Part shown: piece by piece, positions 37,399 through 47,113 of the stretch | Layout: each line of letters begins with the position of its first letter | Position numbering within the stretch: the first letter of the stretch is position 1 | Assembly: GCF_017355915.2 (NCBI RefSeq) | Contig: NZ_JAFEUV020000003.1 | Coordinates: 124,001-188,000 of the forward strand | Direction: 5' to 3' | From: Telluribacter roseus | Lineage (GTDB): Bacteria > Bacteroidota > Bacteroidia > Cytophagales > Spirosomataceae | DNA length: 64,000 nucleotides | Translations under genes and position numbers: made by a program | The notes under the pieces: generated by a model | The model's input: the letters and a program-made list of their open reading frames with translations, nothing else | What the model was told of the DNA's origin: nothing | The model's database searches: none

Positions 37399-38883
37399 AT
37401 GAAAATCTACAAAGTAGTTCTGGCTCTGCTGAGCCTGCTGATTGCGCCTATGACCTGGGCTCAGAACACAGCGCGCGTAACTATTATAGCGCCGGAAGGT
37501 ATGAATCAGAAAGTATCCCTGACGGCAGAGCGGGTCAGATTTCACGAGACATTGGGCATGGGCCTGGCTGATACCGAGTTTGATAACCTGGGAGTAGTGG
37601 ATCTGAGTACACAGAAAAGCGGAGTGTTTGACGTCGAACTGGATAAGCCAACGCTGGTACGGATGACCCTGCCTCCGTCGGGTGCCGGGGGCTCCAGCGA
37701 AGGAAGAACCCACATTCTGTACCTGAAGCCGGGCGACAACCTCACGGTGAAGCTCAACAATGACCGGGGGCTTGAGTTTTCGGGGAGTAGCGCAGCTTAC
37801 CAGCAGTTTCTGCGGGATTACTACCGCGAAAACCACTACCAGTACCTACCGGCCTTCAGCTACAAACCTACGCAGGTAGATAATCAGGCTATTCTGAAGC
37901 AGAGTGATAGCCTGCAGCAACTACGCCGGACCCGCTACAACGAGTTTAAATCATCGGCCAGTGTAGACAAAGAATTTGATGCGTACGTACAAGCTACCTC
38001 CATGACGGAGCCTTACCTGCTGCAGGCGCTGGTCATGGACCGCGACATGCGCAAAAATCGTCCCGTGAAGCTAACGCCCGACCAGCAGAAGAAACTAACG
38101 GAGCTTACTCTGCAGAACTTCAAACCCCTGCCCGACGAAGCTTTGATGAACCAGACCTACCGCAATGAACTGCGCAACTGGATCCAGCTACAGGCGGCTC
38201 AGGGTGGACAGGCAAGTACCGAAGGACAAAACACTATGAGTGCGCAGGCGATCGAGAAGGCGTATCAGCTAACGCAGGAAAAACTCAAAGACTACCCCCG
38301 TCAGCGGGAGTACCTCTCGACTTACTGGCTCAACCAGGCCACCACTGTTTTCCCGACCACTCAAACTGCCCGTACGCTCCTGGCTGAGTATAAAAAGAGC
38401 TATCCGCAGTCGCAGCAGATTGCCTACTTCGAGAAGTGGCTCAACACCAAAGACCAGCTCAAAAACGGTACTATGGCTCCGGATGTAACGCTGATGGGCG
38501 TAGATAGTACCCCAATATCCATAAGCAGCCTGCGCGGAAACCCGATGATCCTGGCTTTTGCCTTCAACCTGAAGCAGCATGAGCCCTCGCTGAAAGCGTT
38601 GGAAGAGAGCCATAAGGATAAAGTGAACTTTGTATATGTGAGTGTGGCACCGGGTATACCCTTTACTACCTGGAAACAATACGCCGAAGCGCGGCCGGGG
38701 GTAATGCACCTGTGGGCGTCGGAAAAGGCAGTGCAGGAGCTGAAAGAAAAATATGCTATTACGCACGGTCATCCGTTTGTACTGATTGATGCGCAGGGAC
38801 GCATCGCAAACCGCTGGATACCTATGGGCTTTCCTGAAAGCAAAACACTACAAGCCGAACTGGATAGAGTAGCGGGTAGGTAG
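37399..38883 (+). CDS. secreted thioredoxin-fold protein lacking the CxxC pair
   Basis: 494 residues. Signal peptide MKIYKVVLALLSLLIAPMTWAQ. A long N-terminal domain (about 25-330) with a YLKPGDNLTVKL segment is followed by a C-terminal redoxin-like domain: KNGTMAPDVTLMGVDSTPISISSLRG, the start that is seen in AhpC-TSA/TlpA proteins. At the place of the usual WCxxC it reads FAFNLKQHEPS, with no cysteine. Strand and helix order then continue (FVYVSVAP, KYAITHGHPFVLIDAQGRI). This is a TlpA-like protein that cannot do thiol exchange, so a binding or scaffolding role is likelier. Confidence 0.85.
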   Translation: MKIYKVVLALLSLLIAPMTWAQNTARVTIIAPEGMNQKVSLTAERVRFHETLGMGLADTEFDNLGVVDLSTQKSGVFDVELDKPTLVRMTLPPSGAGGSSEGRTHILYLKPGDNLTVKLNNDRGLEFSGSSAAYQQFLRDYYRENHYQYLPAFSYKPTQVDNQAILKQSDSLQQLRRTRYNEFKSSASVDKEFDAYVQATSMTEPYLLQALVMDRDMRKNRPVKLTPDQQKKLTELTLQNFKPLPDEALMNQTYRNELRNWIQLQAAQGGQASTEGQNTMSAQAIEKAYQLTQEKLKDYPRQREYLSTYWLNQATTVFPTTQTARTLLAEYKKSYPQSQQIAYFEKWLNTKDQLKNGTMAPDVTLMGVDSTPISISSLRGNPMILAFAFNLKQHEPSLKALEESHKDKVNFVYVSVAPGIPFTTWKQYAEARPGVMHLWASEKAVQELKEKYAITHGHPFVLIDAQGRIANRWIPMGFPESKTLQAELDRVAGR

Positions 38884-38968
38884 ATTGATACTACGGCTGA
38901 CATTTGTTTAGGTAGAGGATTTAGCGAATTTTGCAGCGTCTGATACCAACTATGGAAAACATATACTA

Positions 38969-40288
38969 ATGAAGCTTAGTATTTTAAAGTACTTAGGCAG
39001 GATAGTTGCGCTGGGCTTTCTGGGAAGTAGTTTACTGATCCAGAATAGCTCAGCGCAGTTTATTATGGATGACTTTACGGATACTACCAAGCATCAGTCT
39101 GCTCTTTTTGCTATCTATAAACAAAGCGACCGGCTGCGGTTTAGTGGCTATATTCAGCCGCAATTCCAGATAGCTCAGTCCAAAGGAGCCCCTAGTTATA
39201 ACGGAGGTGACTTTCCGGAAGGGGTCAACAACCGGTTCATGATCCGGCGGGGGCGGATACGTTTTGACTACTCACACTTCAACAAGAAGGGACAGCAGAC
39301 CGTTTTTTTTGTTTTTCAGTTTGACGGTACGGAGCGGGGCGTCTTTATCAGAGACTTTTTTGGGCAGTTCTACGAGAACAAGTGGGGGCTCCTTAATTTC
39401 ACCACGGGTATATTTCCGCGTCCCTTTGGCTATGAAGTCAATCTGAGTTCGGCCAGCCGCGAGTCGCCGGAGCGGGGGCGCATGTCACAGATCCTGATGC
39501 GGACCGAGCGTGACCTGGGAGCCAGAGTCTCCTTCGAAGCTCAGGAGGATGATCATCCGCTGGATTTCCTGCGGGTGGATCTGGGGGTATTTAACGGACA
39601 GGGACTGACGGCTACGACCGACTTCGACAGCCACAAGGACCTGATCGGGAGAGTGATGCTGAAACCAAGGCTGGTATGGCCTAAAGTGGTGGTATCGGCG
39701 GGTACTTCAGTTTTATACGGAGGTATGGAGCAGTTTACCAACGAAATCTACCGGATGGAGAGGGGCGGCTACCGGCTTGATACTTCCCCGGCCAACATTG
39801 GTAAGATTGCCCCCCGCCATTACTACGGAGGCGATATACAGATCAAATTTCTGTCCGAAAGAGCCGGTACCGAGTTCCGGGCTGAATACATATCAGGCAC
39901 CCAGACATCCACCCGAACTACCTCCGAAACCCCCGGTGAAATTCCGGAACTTAACAACGGCCAACGGGCTCCGCTGTTTATTCGGCCCTTTAATGGTGCT
40001 TATTTTTACTTCCTGCAGACTTTGTTTAGACCCGAGCACCAGTTGGTACTTAAGTACGACTGGTACGACCCCAACACCGGTGTAGCGGGCAGTGGGATTG
40101 GAGAGGGGTATACGGGGGCCGATGTGGCCTTTCGTACATTAGGCATGGGATACAACTACTACGCTACAGACAACCTTCGCTTTCTGCTATACTATGATAT
40201 AGTAAAAAATGAAAAGACTGCACTGGAAGGCTACCGTCAGGACCTGAGGGACAACATATTTACAATGCGGGTACAGTATAGCTTCTGA
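38969..40288 (+). CDS. phosphate-selective-porin-like outer membrane protein (OprO/OprP type)
   Basis: 439 residues, signal peptide ending SSAQF. Alternating strands, with typical OprP-family phrases RFSGYIQPQFQ and RRGRIRFDYSH and closing strand IFTMRVQYSF. These form a large beta-barrel with polyanion preference in the family; the actual solute here is unknown. The gene is single and followed by a strong terminator. Confidence 0.88.
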   Translation: MKLSILKYLGRIVALGFLGSSLLIQNSSAQFIMDDFTDTTKHQSALFAIYKQSDRLRFSGYIQPQFQIAQSKGAPSYNGGDFPEGVNNRFMIRRGRIRFDYSHFNKKGQQTVFFVFQFDGTERGVFIRDFFGQFYENKWGLLNFTTGIFPRPFGYEVNLSSASRESPERGRMSQILMRTERDLGARVSFEAQEDDHPLDFLRVDLGVFNGQGLTATTDFDSHKDLIGRVMLKPRLVWPKVVVSAGTSVLYGGMEQFTNEIYRMERGGYRLDTSPANIGKIAPRHYYGGDIQIKFLSERAGTEFRAEYISGTQTSTRTTSETPGEIPELNNGQRAPLFIRPFNGAYFYFLQTLFRPEHQLVLKYDWYDPNTGVAGSGIGEGYTGADVAFRTLGMGYNYYATDNLRFLLYYDIVKNEKTALEGYRQDLRDNIFTMRVQYSF

Positions 40289-40303
40289 CAGGAGGCAGTA
40301 CAT

Positions 40304-40342
40304 AAAAAAAGCGCCCTGACAGCAATATTGCTATCAGGGCGC
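40304..40342 (-). terminator. terminator of the DUF4136 lipoprotein gene
   Basis: Stem gcgccctgacagcaa / ttgctatcagggcgc (40311-40325, 40328-40342, one mismatch), with A7 on the plus strand (40304-40310), i.e. T7 following the hairpin on the minus strand. It also ends the convergent porin transcript. Confidence 0.8.
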
Positions 40343-40379
40343 ATATCTGTTTTATCAGCAACTGGATCTACCTACCTAA

Positions 40380-40958
40380 TTATCGGGTAGTGTAAGTATC
40401 AGCGGTAGCTCCCGGGAACGGACGAAGAATATCTATGATGATATCTTTGACCATAGCCTGACGGTCATCACGCTTATTTGCAGGCTTTACTCGTCCGGAT
40501 GCCCATCCCTGCCAAATCATTTTATCCTTGGCCTGATTCTGATAAATGTTCAGAATAAAGCGACCTTCCTGATAGTTGTAGGTAGAGATGTTGTTGTTCA
40601 TAGGACCATACCACCACCAGTAAGGGCCCATGTTATTGTTGGATCTAACCTGCTGACGATCTTTTACGTCAGTTAGGTACCGCAGTACGATATCCGGATT
40701 GTTCTGGTCCAGTACATACCCTTTGCTTTGCATTACTTCAGTAATGGCATCGCTTAGGCGTCTTCTGTTGAGTTCGCTACCTAGTAGAGGGTCCTGCTGA
40801 ATATCTTTCTCAGCTTCTACCCGGAAGGTCTTGAACTGACGCAGATTTACCGCGGTATCATAATCATGCTGTACCTGAAAAGAGGGACTACAGGCTACTG
40901 TTACCGCCCCCACCATCGCTACCATTAAGTAGGCTGCTATTTTACTTATCATTTTCAT
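40380..40958 (-). CDS. DUF4136 lipoprotein-like protein
   Basis: 192 residues from Met 40958 (MKMISKIAAYL), the first of several in-frame starts that gives a compact lipoprotein signal ending in VACSPS. The body shows the DUF4136 features: YDTAVNLRQFKTFRV, a long middle with NPDIVLRYL and WWWYGPM, and the C-terminal helix ending in DILRPFPG. The family is periplasmic or outer-membrane lipid-anchored with unknown function. The gene is alone, with a palindrome near its promoter region. Confidence 0.82.
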   Translation of the reverse strand: MKMISKIAAYLMVAMVGAVTVACSPSFQVQHDYDTAVNLRQFKTFRVEAEKDIQQDPLLGSELNRRRLSDAITEVMQSKGYVLDQNNPDIVLRYLTDVKDRQQVRSNNNMGPYWWWYGPMNNNISTYNYQEGRFILNIYQNQAKDKMIWQGWASGRVKPANKRDDRQAMVKDIIIDILRPFPGATADTYTTR

Positions 40959-40992
40959 GGATCTTATTTTTAGTTTGTAAACAGTCTGGCTA

Positions 40993-41010
40993 GTGTGTAT
41001 TAAGACACAC
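40993..41010. promoter_or_regulatory. perfect palindrome upstream of DUF4136 gene
   Basis: GTGTGT (40993-40998), 6-nt spacer, ACACAC (41005-41010), 35 nt upstream of the likely start codon. A possible operator for a dimeric regulator, but with no -7 element clearly placed. Confidence 0.3.
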
Positions 41011-41268
41011 ATAGTATTAACTCAAAAAACCATTCCATTAGTATACTAACCATTTCTTAACTGCAATTTTGTCAGCTCTTTACAAGCTGCTATGGCCATT
41101 TTCGGAAAGTTTTTCAGTATCTAATCTGTAGATGTATTCAGGAGCTGACTTTGGGTCTTATAGTTGGAATTACTTACAGATGAGAGCCTTTCTTTTCACA
41201 CTAGCAGATTAGGGTCTTCTACTTATACCAGATGGTGATACAGTTCTCCCTCAGGTTCTAACGAATGG

Positions 41269-42516
41269 CTATTTTGAGTTGCCTTCAAGCGTGGACAGAT
41301 CCACGCCCAGTACCTTAGTGGCTATATCAGCGAGTAGTTTTTTGTCTCCTTCAAAATGAAAGGTGCGGTGGCGGTGGACCAGGCTTTCTCCTTTCTTCAA
41401 AGCCTTCACGGAGGAGTTAGATTCGAGTTCATAGAAGGGGCCCATCTGCGAGCCATCTTCCAGTGGCCCGTCGTTGTAAGCATTGAGGGCATCACCCTGG
41501 TAAGGCTCCTGATGAATCTCCCAACTCGACTTCAGGTAGTCTCCCTCCGGATTGAGATCATACTGTACCACGGTCAGTATACCTTTTTCGGCATCGTAGC
41601 TGCCGGCTACCGGCCGGGCCGACTGGGGTGCCAGCCCTATTTTGCTGCGGTACTTTCCATCGGCGTTCAGTAATACCGCGGTATCGGTCACGCGAAGGCG
41701 TTCGCCGGGTATCTTGCCGAAGTAGTTGTCGGTCAGGAGTAGTTGGACTGAGCGCTGCTTGTCAATGGGAGCGATAATGGTTGTTTTCTCCGTGGGTTTG
41801 AACATCCCCATTATCCAGATACCCAGTACCCCTTTTTCCTTAGTCCAGTCGTCGCCCCGGTTGATGAGCGTGTTCCTGGATTCATACGCCACGGACTTAA
41901 CCTGATCGGGCAGCGTAATACCCAGTCTGTCCTGGATAGTACCTTTGTCCAGCATACTTATTTGACGTTCGATGTCAAACGTAAAACGGGTCCCGCTGTA
42001 GTTATCCAGCTGCGCGCTCTTTCTGAATAGAGCAGAGGAAGCATTGGATTGAACTACCTCAAAGGGTTCGCTATCGATCAGGGGTGGGGTCTGCCAGTTA
42101 TCAAAGGTGAAGGCTTTCCCTTTTTCAAAGTATACCGAATACTGCCCTCCCTCCGGCGACAGCCAGAATCGCTCTTCACCCCCGTAGGCATTCATGTGCG
42201 GGGTATGCTTGCCGCTGCTGATGTGGGCGTAGTTGAGCCAGCCGTAGCTGCCTCCGTCGGTACCACCGGCCGTGCTGGTCATAACGCGCCCCTGGTAGTC
42301 GGGTACCAGTACAGCCTGTGCCATCGGATTGTCCGGGGCTTGTAAGAGTATCACTTCTTTCTGCTTTTTCAGAAAATCTACATCGTAGCCAAAGGTACCT
42401 TCCATGGTGGTTGTGTCCTGTTTCGTGGAGGAGTTTGCGGTGTTGTTCTGGTGTTGGCAGGCAAGTGTACTTATAAGTACCGCTACCGCCATAGTAGGGA
42501 GGAAAGCTTTTATCAT
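41269..42516 (-). CDS. lipoprotein of a DUF6786-like family
   Basis: 415 residues, lipobox ISTLAC (Cys20), then a Ser/Thr-rich linker and a globular part. Recognisable words are VLLQAPDNPMAQAVLVPDYQGR, EERFWLSPEGGQYSVYF and DNWQTPPLIDSEPFEV, which recall the DUF6786 proteins of Bacteroidota. The fold is probably galactose-mutarotase-like, but this is from memory of the family, not shown here. Role unknown; a periplasmic sugar-related activity would fit. It is divergent from the aminotransferase gene. Confidence 0.6.
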   Translation of the reverse strand: MIKAFLPTMAVAVLISTLACQHQNNTANSSTKQDTTTMEGTFGYDVDFLKKQKEVILLQAPDNPMAQAVLVPDYQGRVMTSTAGGTDGGSYGWLNYAHISSGKHTPHMNAYGGEERFWLSPEGGQYSVYFEKGKAFTFDNWQTPPLIDSEPFEVVQSNASSALFRKSAQLDNYSGTRFTFDIERQISMLDKGTIQDRLGITLPDQVKSVAYESRNTLINRGDDWTKEKGVLGIWIMGMFKPTEKTTIIAPIDKQRSVQLLLTDNYFGKIPGERLRVTDTAVLLNADGKYRSKIGLAPQSARPVAGSYDAEKGILTVVQYDLNPEGDYLKSSWEIHQEPYQGDALNAYNDGPLEDGSQMGPFYELESNSSVKALKKGESLVHRHRTFHFEGDKKLLADIATKVLGVDLSTLEGNSK

Positions 42517-42753
42517 ACATTCCTGTTAGTATAGAGCTATACTACTAAAAGCAGCACAAAGGCTATATATAATAGCAGGGATGATGTAAGGCCTTTTTAA
42601 GTAGGTAGGCGGAGTACCGGAGGCTCATTTTCAAACATTATTTCGCTAACTTGCCGACTATTTTAAAGCACGCGCTGAATAGGCAAAAAGGCAGATACAT
42701 ACTTCCTCTTTTTCAGCTATTTTAGCGGGTTATAATCCTTTGATTTTTAAGTA

Positions 42754-43917
42754 ATGATAGTAGAAACTGCGCAACGTACGCGTCAGACCTCCGAGTACTA
42801 CTTTTCTGTGAAACTGGCCGAGGTACGGAAACTGGTGGCCGAAGGACATGACGTAATTAATCTTGGCATCGGTAATCCAGATATGATGCCTTCGGATGAG
42901 ACCATTGAGGCCCTGACCGAAGCCTCGCATAAGCCACAGGCGCACGGGTATCAGCCTTATACCGGTACCCCCACCTTTCGTAAAGCCGTTGCCGACTACT
43001 ACCAGCGTACCTATACTGTGACGCTGGACCCTAACTCTGAAGTACTACCTCTTATTGGTTCCAAAGAGGGCATAACACATATATCACTTACTTTCCTTGA
43101 TCCGGACGATGAGGTGCTGGTACCCGAGCTGGGATACCCGGCCTACCGCGCCGTGAGCCAGATGGTAGGTGCCAAAGTCAAAGAATACCCCTTGCGCGAA
43201 GAGGAGGGATGGCAACCCGACTGGAAAGCCATGGGTGAACTGGTGACACCACGTACCAAGCTTCTCTGGCTCAACTACCCCCACATGCCCACAGGTGCTC
43301 CCGCTACCCGGGAGCTGTTTGAGGAGGCGGTCGCCTTTGCGAAGGAGCATCGTGTACTACTGTGCCACGACAACCCCTACAGCCTGGTGCTGAATAAGAA
43401 ATCACCCATCAGCCTGCTATCAATAGAGGGAGCCAAAGAGGTAGCTATCGAGCTGAACTCCATGAGCAAGTCGCACAACATGGCCGGCTGGCGCCTGGGC
43501 TGGTTATCAGGAGCGAAGCCTTACTTGGACGCCATACTTAAGATCAAGAGTAACGTAGACTCCGGCATGTTCTGGGCGCTGCAGGAAGCTGCCGCTACTG
43601 CGTTAGCGAATACCGACGAGTGGCACCGTGAGCGAAATGCGGTGTACCAGGGACGACTGGAAGCGGCCGAGGCCTTTCTGGCGGCTCTGGGTTGTACCTG
43701 GGATCCGAAGCAGGAGGGAATGTTTTTCTGGGGTAAGCTACCTGAGTCCGTCAAATCGGCCGAAAAGCTGGTAGATGAGCTGCTGTACCAAAAGCATGTC
43801 TTCATTGCCCCGGGCTTTATCTTCGGCCCTAAAGGCCAGCGCTACATCCGCCTGTCTCTCTGTACCCCCAAAGAGCGCCTCTGGGAAGCGGTGGAGAGGA
43901 TTAGAATCAATGAGTGA
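42754..43917 (+). CDS. class I/II aminotransferase, probably aromatic amino acid
   Basis: PLP enzyme. 387 residues with the N-terminal SVKLAEVRKLVAEGHDVINLGIGNPD and the PLP-binding Lys239 in SMSKSHNMAGWRLGW (K of SKSHN), and later YIRLSLC. It precedes a prephenate dehydrogenase gene (gap 210 nt), which suggests its work is transamination of 4-hydroxyphenylpyruvate in tyrosine synthesis, in line with the usual aminotransferase-tyrA pairing in Bacteroidota. pheA and the DAHP-synthase gene are not next to it here. Confidence 0.88.
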   Translation: MIVETAQRTRQTSEYYFSVKLAEVRKLVAEGHDVINLGIGNPDMMPSDETIEALTEASHKPQAHGYQPYTGTPTFRKAVADYYQRTYTVTLDPNSEVLPLIGSKEGITHISLTFLDPDDEVLVPELGYPAYRAVSQMVGAKVKEYPLREEEGWQPDWKAMGELVTPRTKLLWLNYPHMPTGAPATRELFEEAVAFAKEHRVLLCHDNPYSLVLNKKSPISLLSIEGAKEVAIELNSMSKSHNMAGWRLGWLSGAKPYLDAILKIKSNVDSGMFWALQEAAATALANTDEWHRERNAVYQGRLEAAEAFLAALGCTWDPKQEGMFFWGKLPESVKSAEKLVDELLYQKHVFIAPGFIFGPKGQRYIRLSLCTPKERLWEAVERIRINE

Positions 43918-44127
43918 TTGAGCGGCCGCCGCTGCGGAGATTTGTGATTGAGTGAATAAAAACAGGGCTAGTTCTTGGCGTCGTGCCGCTTAGGCGCTGA
44001 ATATCTTTTGGATTAGCGTACCATATGGTCCTCTCTGCCAAAAGGATGTAAAAGGGTAGCTTGAAATCGCAACCTAATTCTGACATAAAAGCATATAGCT
44101 TATAGCATACTGCATAAAGCCTTAAAA

Positions 44128-44985
44128 ATGATAGTAAGTATAATAGGAGTAGGGTTATTGGGTGGTTCGTTTGCGCTGGCCCTTCGTGAGAAGTATCCCA
44201 ACATGAAGTTTGTGGGGGTGGACAAGTCGGAGGTGAACCAGAAGATCGCTCTCGCCAAAGGTATTGTGGACGAGATAATGCCTCTTGAGGAGGCCCTGCA
44301 GGTGTCTGACCTCAATGTGCTGGCTACGCCCGTCGATACCATCATGCACCTGCTGCCCGTACTCCTCGACCGCCTGCCCGATGGTAGTACGGTGATGGAT
44401 CTGGGCTCAACCAAGGAACTGATATGCAACGTAGCTGATGTGCACCCGCGCCGGGCGCAGTTTGTAGCGGTACATCCCATGGCCGGTACCGAAAACTCTG
44501 GTCCGGGAGCGGCCTTCCGGGAGTTGCTGCCGGGTAAGAACGTCATTGTCTGCGACCGTGAGAAAAGTAATCCTGACGCGGTAGCACTGGTAGAAGCCCT
44601 GCTGCGCGATGTAGGCATGAAGATCCATTACATGACCCCTACCGAACACGACCTGCACTTGGCCTACGTATCGCACCTGAGCCACATCAGTTCTTTTGCG
44701 CTGGGGTTGACGGTGCTCGAGAAAGAAGAAGATGAAAAAGCCATTTTTGATATGGCGAGTACCGGTTTTTCCTCTACGGTACGCCTGGCTAAGAGTTCAC
44801 CCCAGATGTGGGCACCCATCTTCGATCAGAACAAAGCCAATGTATCCAAAGCTCTGGGCGACTACATTGAATTCCTGAAACGCTTCAAGGAAGCTATCGA
44901 CAGTAAAGACCTGGAAGCCAGTCTCCGCTTTATGGCCCGTGCCAACGACATAGGGCGGGTGCTGGGGGGAATTGAGAAGAAGTAG
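44128..44985 (+). CDS. tyrA: prephenate dehydrogenase
   Basis: Tyrosine biosynthesis, prephenate to 4-hydroxyphenylpyruvate. 285 residues with the NAD(P) motif SIIGVGLLGGSFALAL at the very N-terminus, the HPMAGTENSGPGAA catalytic block with conserved His, and the HDLHLAYVSHLSHISSFAL helix. It carries no ACT or chorismate-mutase domain, so it is the short form. It follows the aromatic aminotransferase. Confidence 0.94.
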   Translation: MIVSIIGVGLLGGSFALALREKYPNMKFVGVDKSEVNQKIALAKGIVDEIMPLEEALQVSDLNVLATPVDTIMHLLPVLLDRLPDGSTVMDLGSTKELICNVADVHPRRAQFVAVHPMAGTENSGPGAAFRELLPGKNVIVCDREKSNPDAVALVEALLRDVGMKIHYMTPTEHDLHLAYVSHLSHISSFALGLTVLEKEEDEKAIFDMASTGFSSTVRLAKSSPQMWAPIFDQNKANVSKALGDYIEFLKRFKEAIDSKDLEASLRFMARANDIGRVLGGIEKK

Positions 44986-45040
44986 CAAACAGCAGGTACC
45001 GTTTTTTTCGTTACATTTAGTAGATAATCATAAGGCTGCT

Positions 45041-45610
45041 ATGGAAAATGGATTCAGGATTAAAACGGTGGAAGGGCTGACGGACGAGCTGTTTTTTGAT
45101 CTATGCCAGGCCAATTCAGAGCTACGCATGGAGCGCGATCGACATGGAAATATAATCGTTATGGCGCCTACCGGAGCAGATACAGGACATTTTAATGCTG
45201 ATATAAACGGACAACTCTGGTATTGGAACCGCCAGACGGGCCTGGGCTATGTATTCGATTCCTCCGCAGGCTTTACGCTACCTGATGGCGCGGTACGTTC
45301 ACCGGATGTGTCCTGGATTGCCAAAGATCGTTGGGAAAGCCTGACGGAAAAAGAACGTCAGAAATTTGCTCCACTCTGTCCTGACTTTATAGTTGAAGTA
45401 CGCTCTCTTAGTGATAGTTTGGCCGATCTGCAGGCTAAGATGGAGGCGTATCAGGCAAATGGCTGCCGACTCGGCTGGCTTATTGACCGGCCCGGCAATG
45501 CTGTCTACATCTACCGCAGGCACAACTCCCCTGAAATAGTGCGTAATGAGCCGGTAAGGCTGTCAGGTGAAGATGTACTGCCGGGCTTAGAGATAGAGAT
45601 ACGATATTGA
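45041..45610 (+). CDS. Uma2-family (DUF820) putative endonuclease
   Basis: 189 residues from ATG 45041 (MENGFRIKTV), chosen over an upstream start at 44972 that would overlap tyrA. Family words: VRSPDVSWIAKDRW, FAPLCPDFIVEVRS, and LGWLIDR, the PD-(D/E)xK-fold Asp/Glu/Lys-like positions of the Uma2 superfamily. Such genes are scattered in cyanobacteria and Bacteroidota; biological role unknown. Its terminator ends 8 nt before tolC. Confidence 0.88.
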   Translation: MENGFRIKTVEGLTDELFFDLCQANSELRMERDRHGNIIVMAPTGADTGHFNADINGQLWYWNRQTGLGYVFDSSAGFTLPDGAVRSPDVSWIAKDRWESLTEKERQKFAPLCPDFIVEVRSLSDSLADLQAKMEAYQANGCRLGWLIDRPGNAVYIYRRHNSPEIVRNEPVRLSGEDVLPGLEIEIRY

Positions 45611-45653
45611 TTCTGCTTCGCGGTAATTTTCTTCCGCTTCGTGTATATAAGTT

Positions 45654-45704
45654 TTCCGGTTTCGTAGCTTCCCCTGACCTTTGAAGCACGAAACCGGAAT
45701 TTTT
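45654..45704 (+). terminator. terminator between Uma2 gene and tolC
   Basis: Perfect 12-bp stem ttccggtttcgt / acgaaaccggaa (45654-45665, 45688-45699) followed by T5. The tolC-like start codon comes only 8 nt after the T tract. Confidence 0.8.
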
Positions 45705-45712
45705 ATATACTC

Positions 45713-47014
45713 ATGAAAAAGTACCTGCTTATTGGATGCCTGCTGATAGGGGGAAGTGCCGCTCACGCCCAGACCATTTTGCACAACGTAGAGGAGGCCC
45801 TAACGCTGGCCCGTCGGCACAACCCGGACCTGCAGGCGGCCCGCCAGACTGCCCAATGGCAAGCCGGAGCGGTAGATGTAGCCAAGGCGGGACGCTTGCC
45901 TACGCTACGTGCTACCAGTTCACTGGATTATAACTATGCCTTGCCAGTACAACTGGTTCCCGCCGAGTTTCTGGGAGGAAGGCCGGGGGAGTACCAGCGG
46001 CTGCAGTTTGGAGTACCCTATAACCTGACCGCCGGACTGGAGGCCAACTATGGGTTGCTCAACCCGACGCTTTCGCACGACATCCGCCTAGCGGACCTGA
46101 ACCAGCAGGTGGCCGAAGCCCAGGTAGCCGCCCAGCAGGATCAGCTGGCTACGCAGGTGGTACGGGCTTACTACCTGACGGCCCTGGCACGGGAGGCCAT
46201 GCAGATCTCGGAGGTGAATCTGCGTAATGCCGATACGTTGCTGATACTGGCGCGCGAGCGTTACAACGCAGGTGTTACCGAGCAGCTCGACCTGAACCGT
46301 ACCCAAAGTACCCGCCTGTCGCTGGCCGACCAACTGGAACAGAACCGGCTGGCCTATACCAATAACCTCCGACAACTAAACCTGCTGGTAGGGCAGGAGG
46401 TACTAGTACCGGCTGATGCCGCCAAAGGCTGGGCCGTAAACGAGGAACTACCCGCAGCCACTACCCCTGACGACTACCCCCAGATCCGTCTGAAGGCCAG
46501 CCAGCTCAACTATTTTCAGGCAGCTATTCAGCGGGAACAGGCAACCCGGCTTCCGCAGCTATCCTTATATGGCCGCTACTCAGCTCAGGCCCAGCGCCGG
46601 GAATTTAATTTTCTGGATTTTGAAAAGCCCTGGTTCAGCATCGGAGTAGTAGGCATCCGGCTGGATGTACCCATTTACAACGGGGGGATTAGGTTGCTCA
46701 ATATAGCCCGCGCTAAAATACGAGCCGACATAGCCCGGACCGAGATGGAGGCCGAACGCCGCCGGCAACTGGCCCAGGATGAGGAGTGGCAAACTTCCTT
46801 TGCGCAGGCTCGTCGGTCGCTGGCCCTGAGCCGCGAAAATCTGGACCTGTCAACTCAGAACCTGGACTTGGCCCTGCTCAAGTACCAGGCTGGTACCTAC
46901 ACCTACGATCAGTACCTGACGGTATTCAACGAGTCGCTGCAGACCCAGAACCGCTACCTCCGTACCCTGGCCGATGCCATGATCTACGGCGGACTTCTGC
47001 GCACCCGGCCCTAG
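45713..47014 (+). CDS. TolC-family outer-membrane efflux protein
   Basis: 433 residues, signal peptide ending SAAHAQT. Typical TolC repeat (AVDVAKAGRLPTLRATSS, ARERYNAGVTEQLDLNRTQ, RENLDLSTQNLDLALLKYQAG), two structural halves, long alpha-helical tunnel. It opens an exporter operon with a HlyD-type adaptor (47114), an FtsX-type permease (48674) and an ATPase (49960), similar to MacAB-TolC logic. What is exported is not known. Confidence 0.94.
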   Translation: MKKYLLIGCLLIGGSAAHAQTILHNVEEALTLARRHNPDLQAARQTAQWQAGAVDVAKAGRLPTLRATSSLDYNYALPVQLVPAEFLGGRPGEYQRLQFGVPYNLTAGLEANYGLLNPTLSHDIRLADLNQQVAEAQVAAQQDQLATQVVRAYYLTALAREAMQISEVNLRNADTLLILARERYNAGVTEQLDLNRTQSTRLSLADQLEQNRLAYTNNLRQLNLLVGQEVLVPADAAKGWAVNEELPAATTPDDYPQIRLKASQLNYFQAAIQREQATRLPQLSLYGRYSAQAQRREFNFLDFEKPWFSIGVVGIRLDVPIYNGGIRLLNIARAKIRADIARTEMEAERRRQLAQDEEWQTSFAQARRSLALSRENLDLSTQNLDLALLKYQAGTYTYDQYLTVFNESLQTQNRYLRTLADAMIYGGLLRTRP

Positions 47015-47113
47015 CAGCAGGATACTTTTCGATGGAAGATTGAATATTAATGAACATTACTTTAACCAATGTGAAGCTAACGGCTAATCCCTTATAGCTA
47101 ACACCTACTTACC

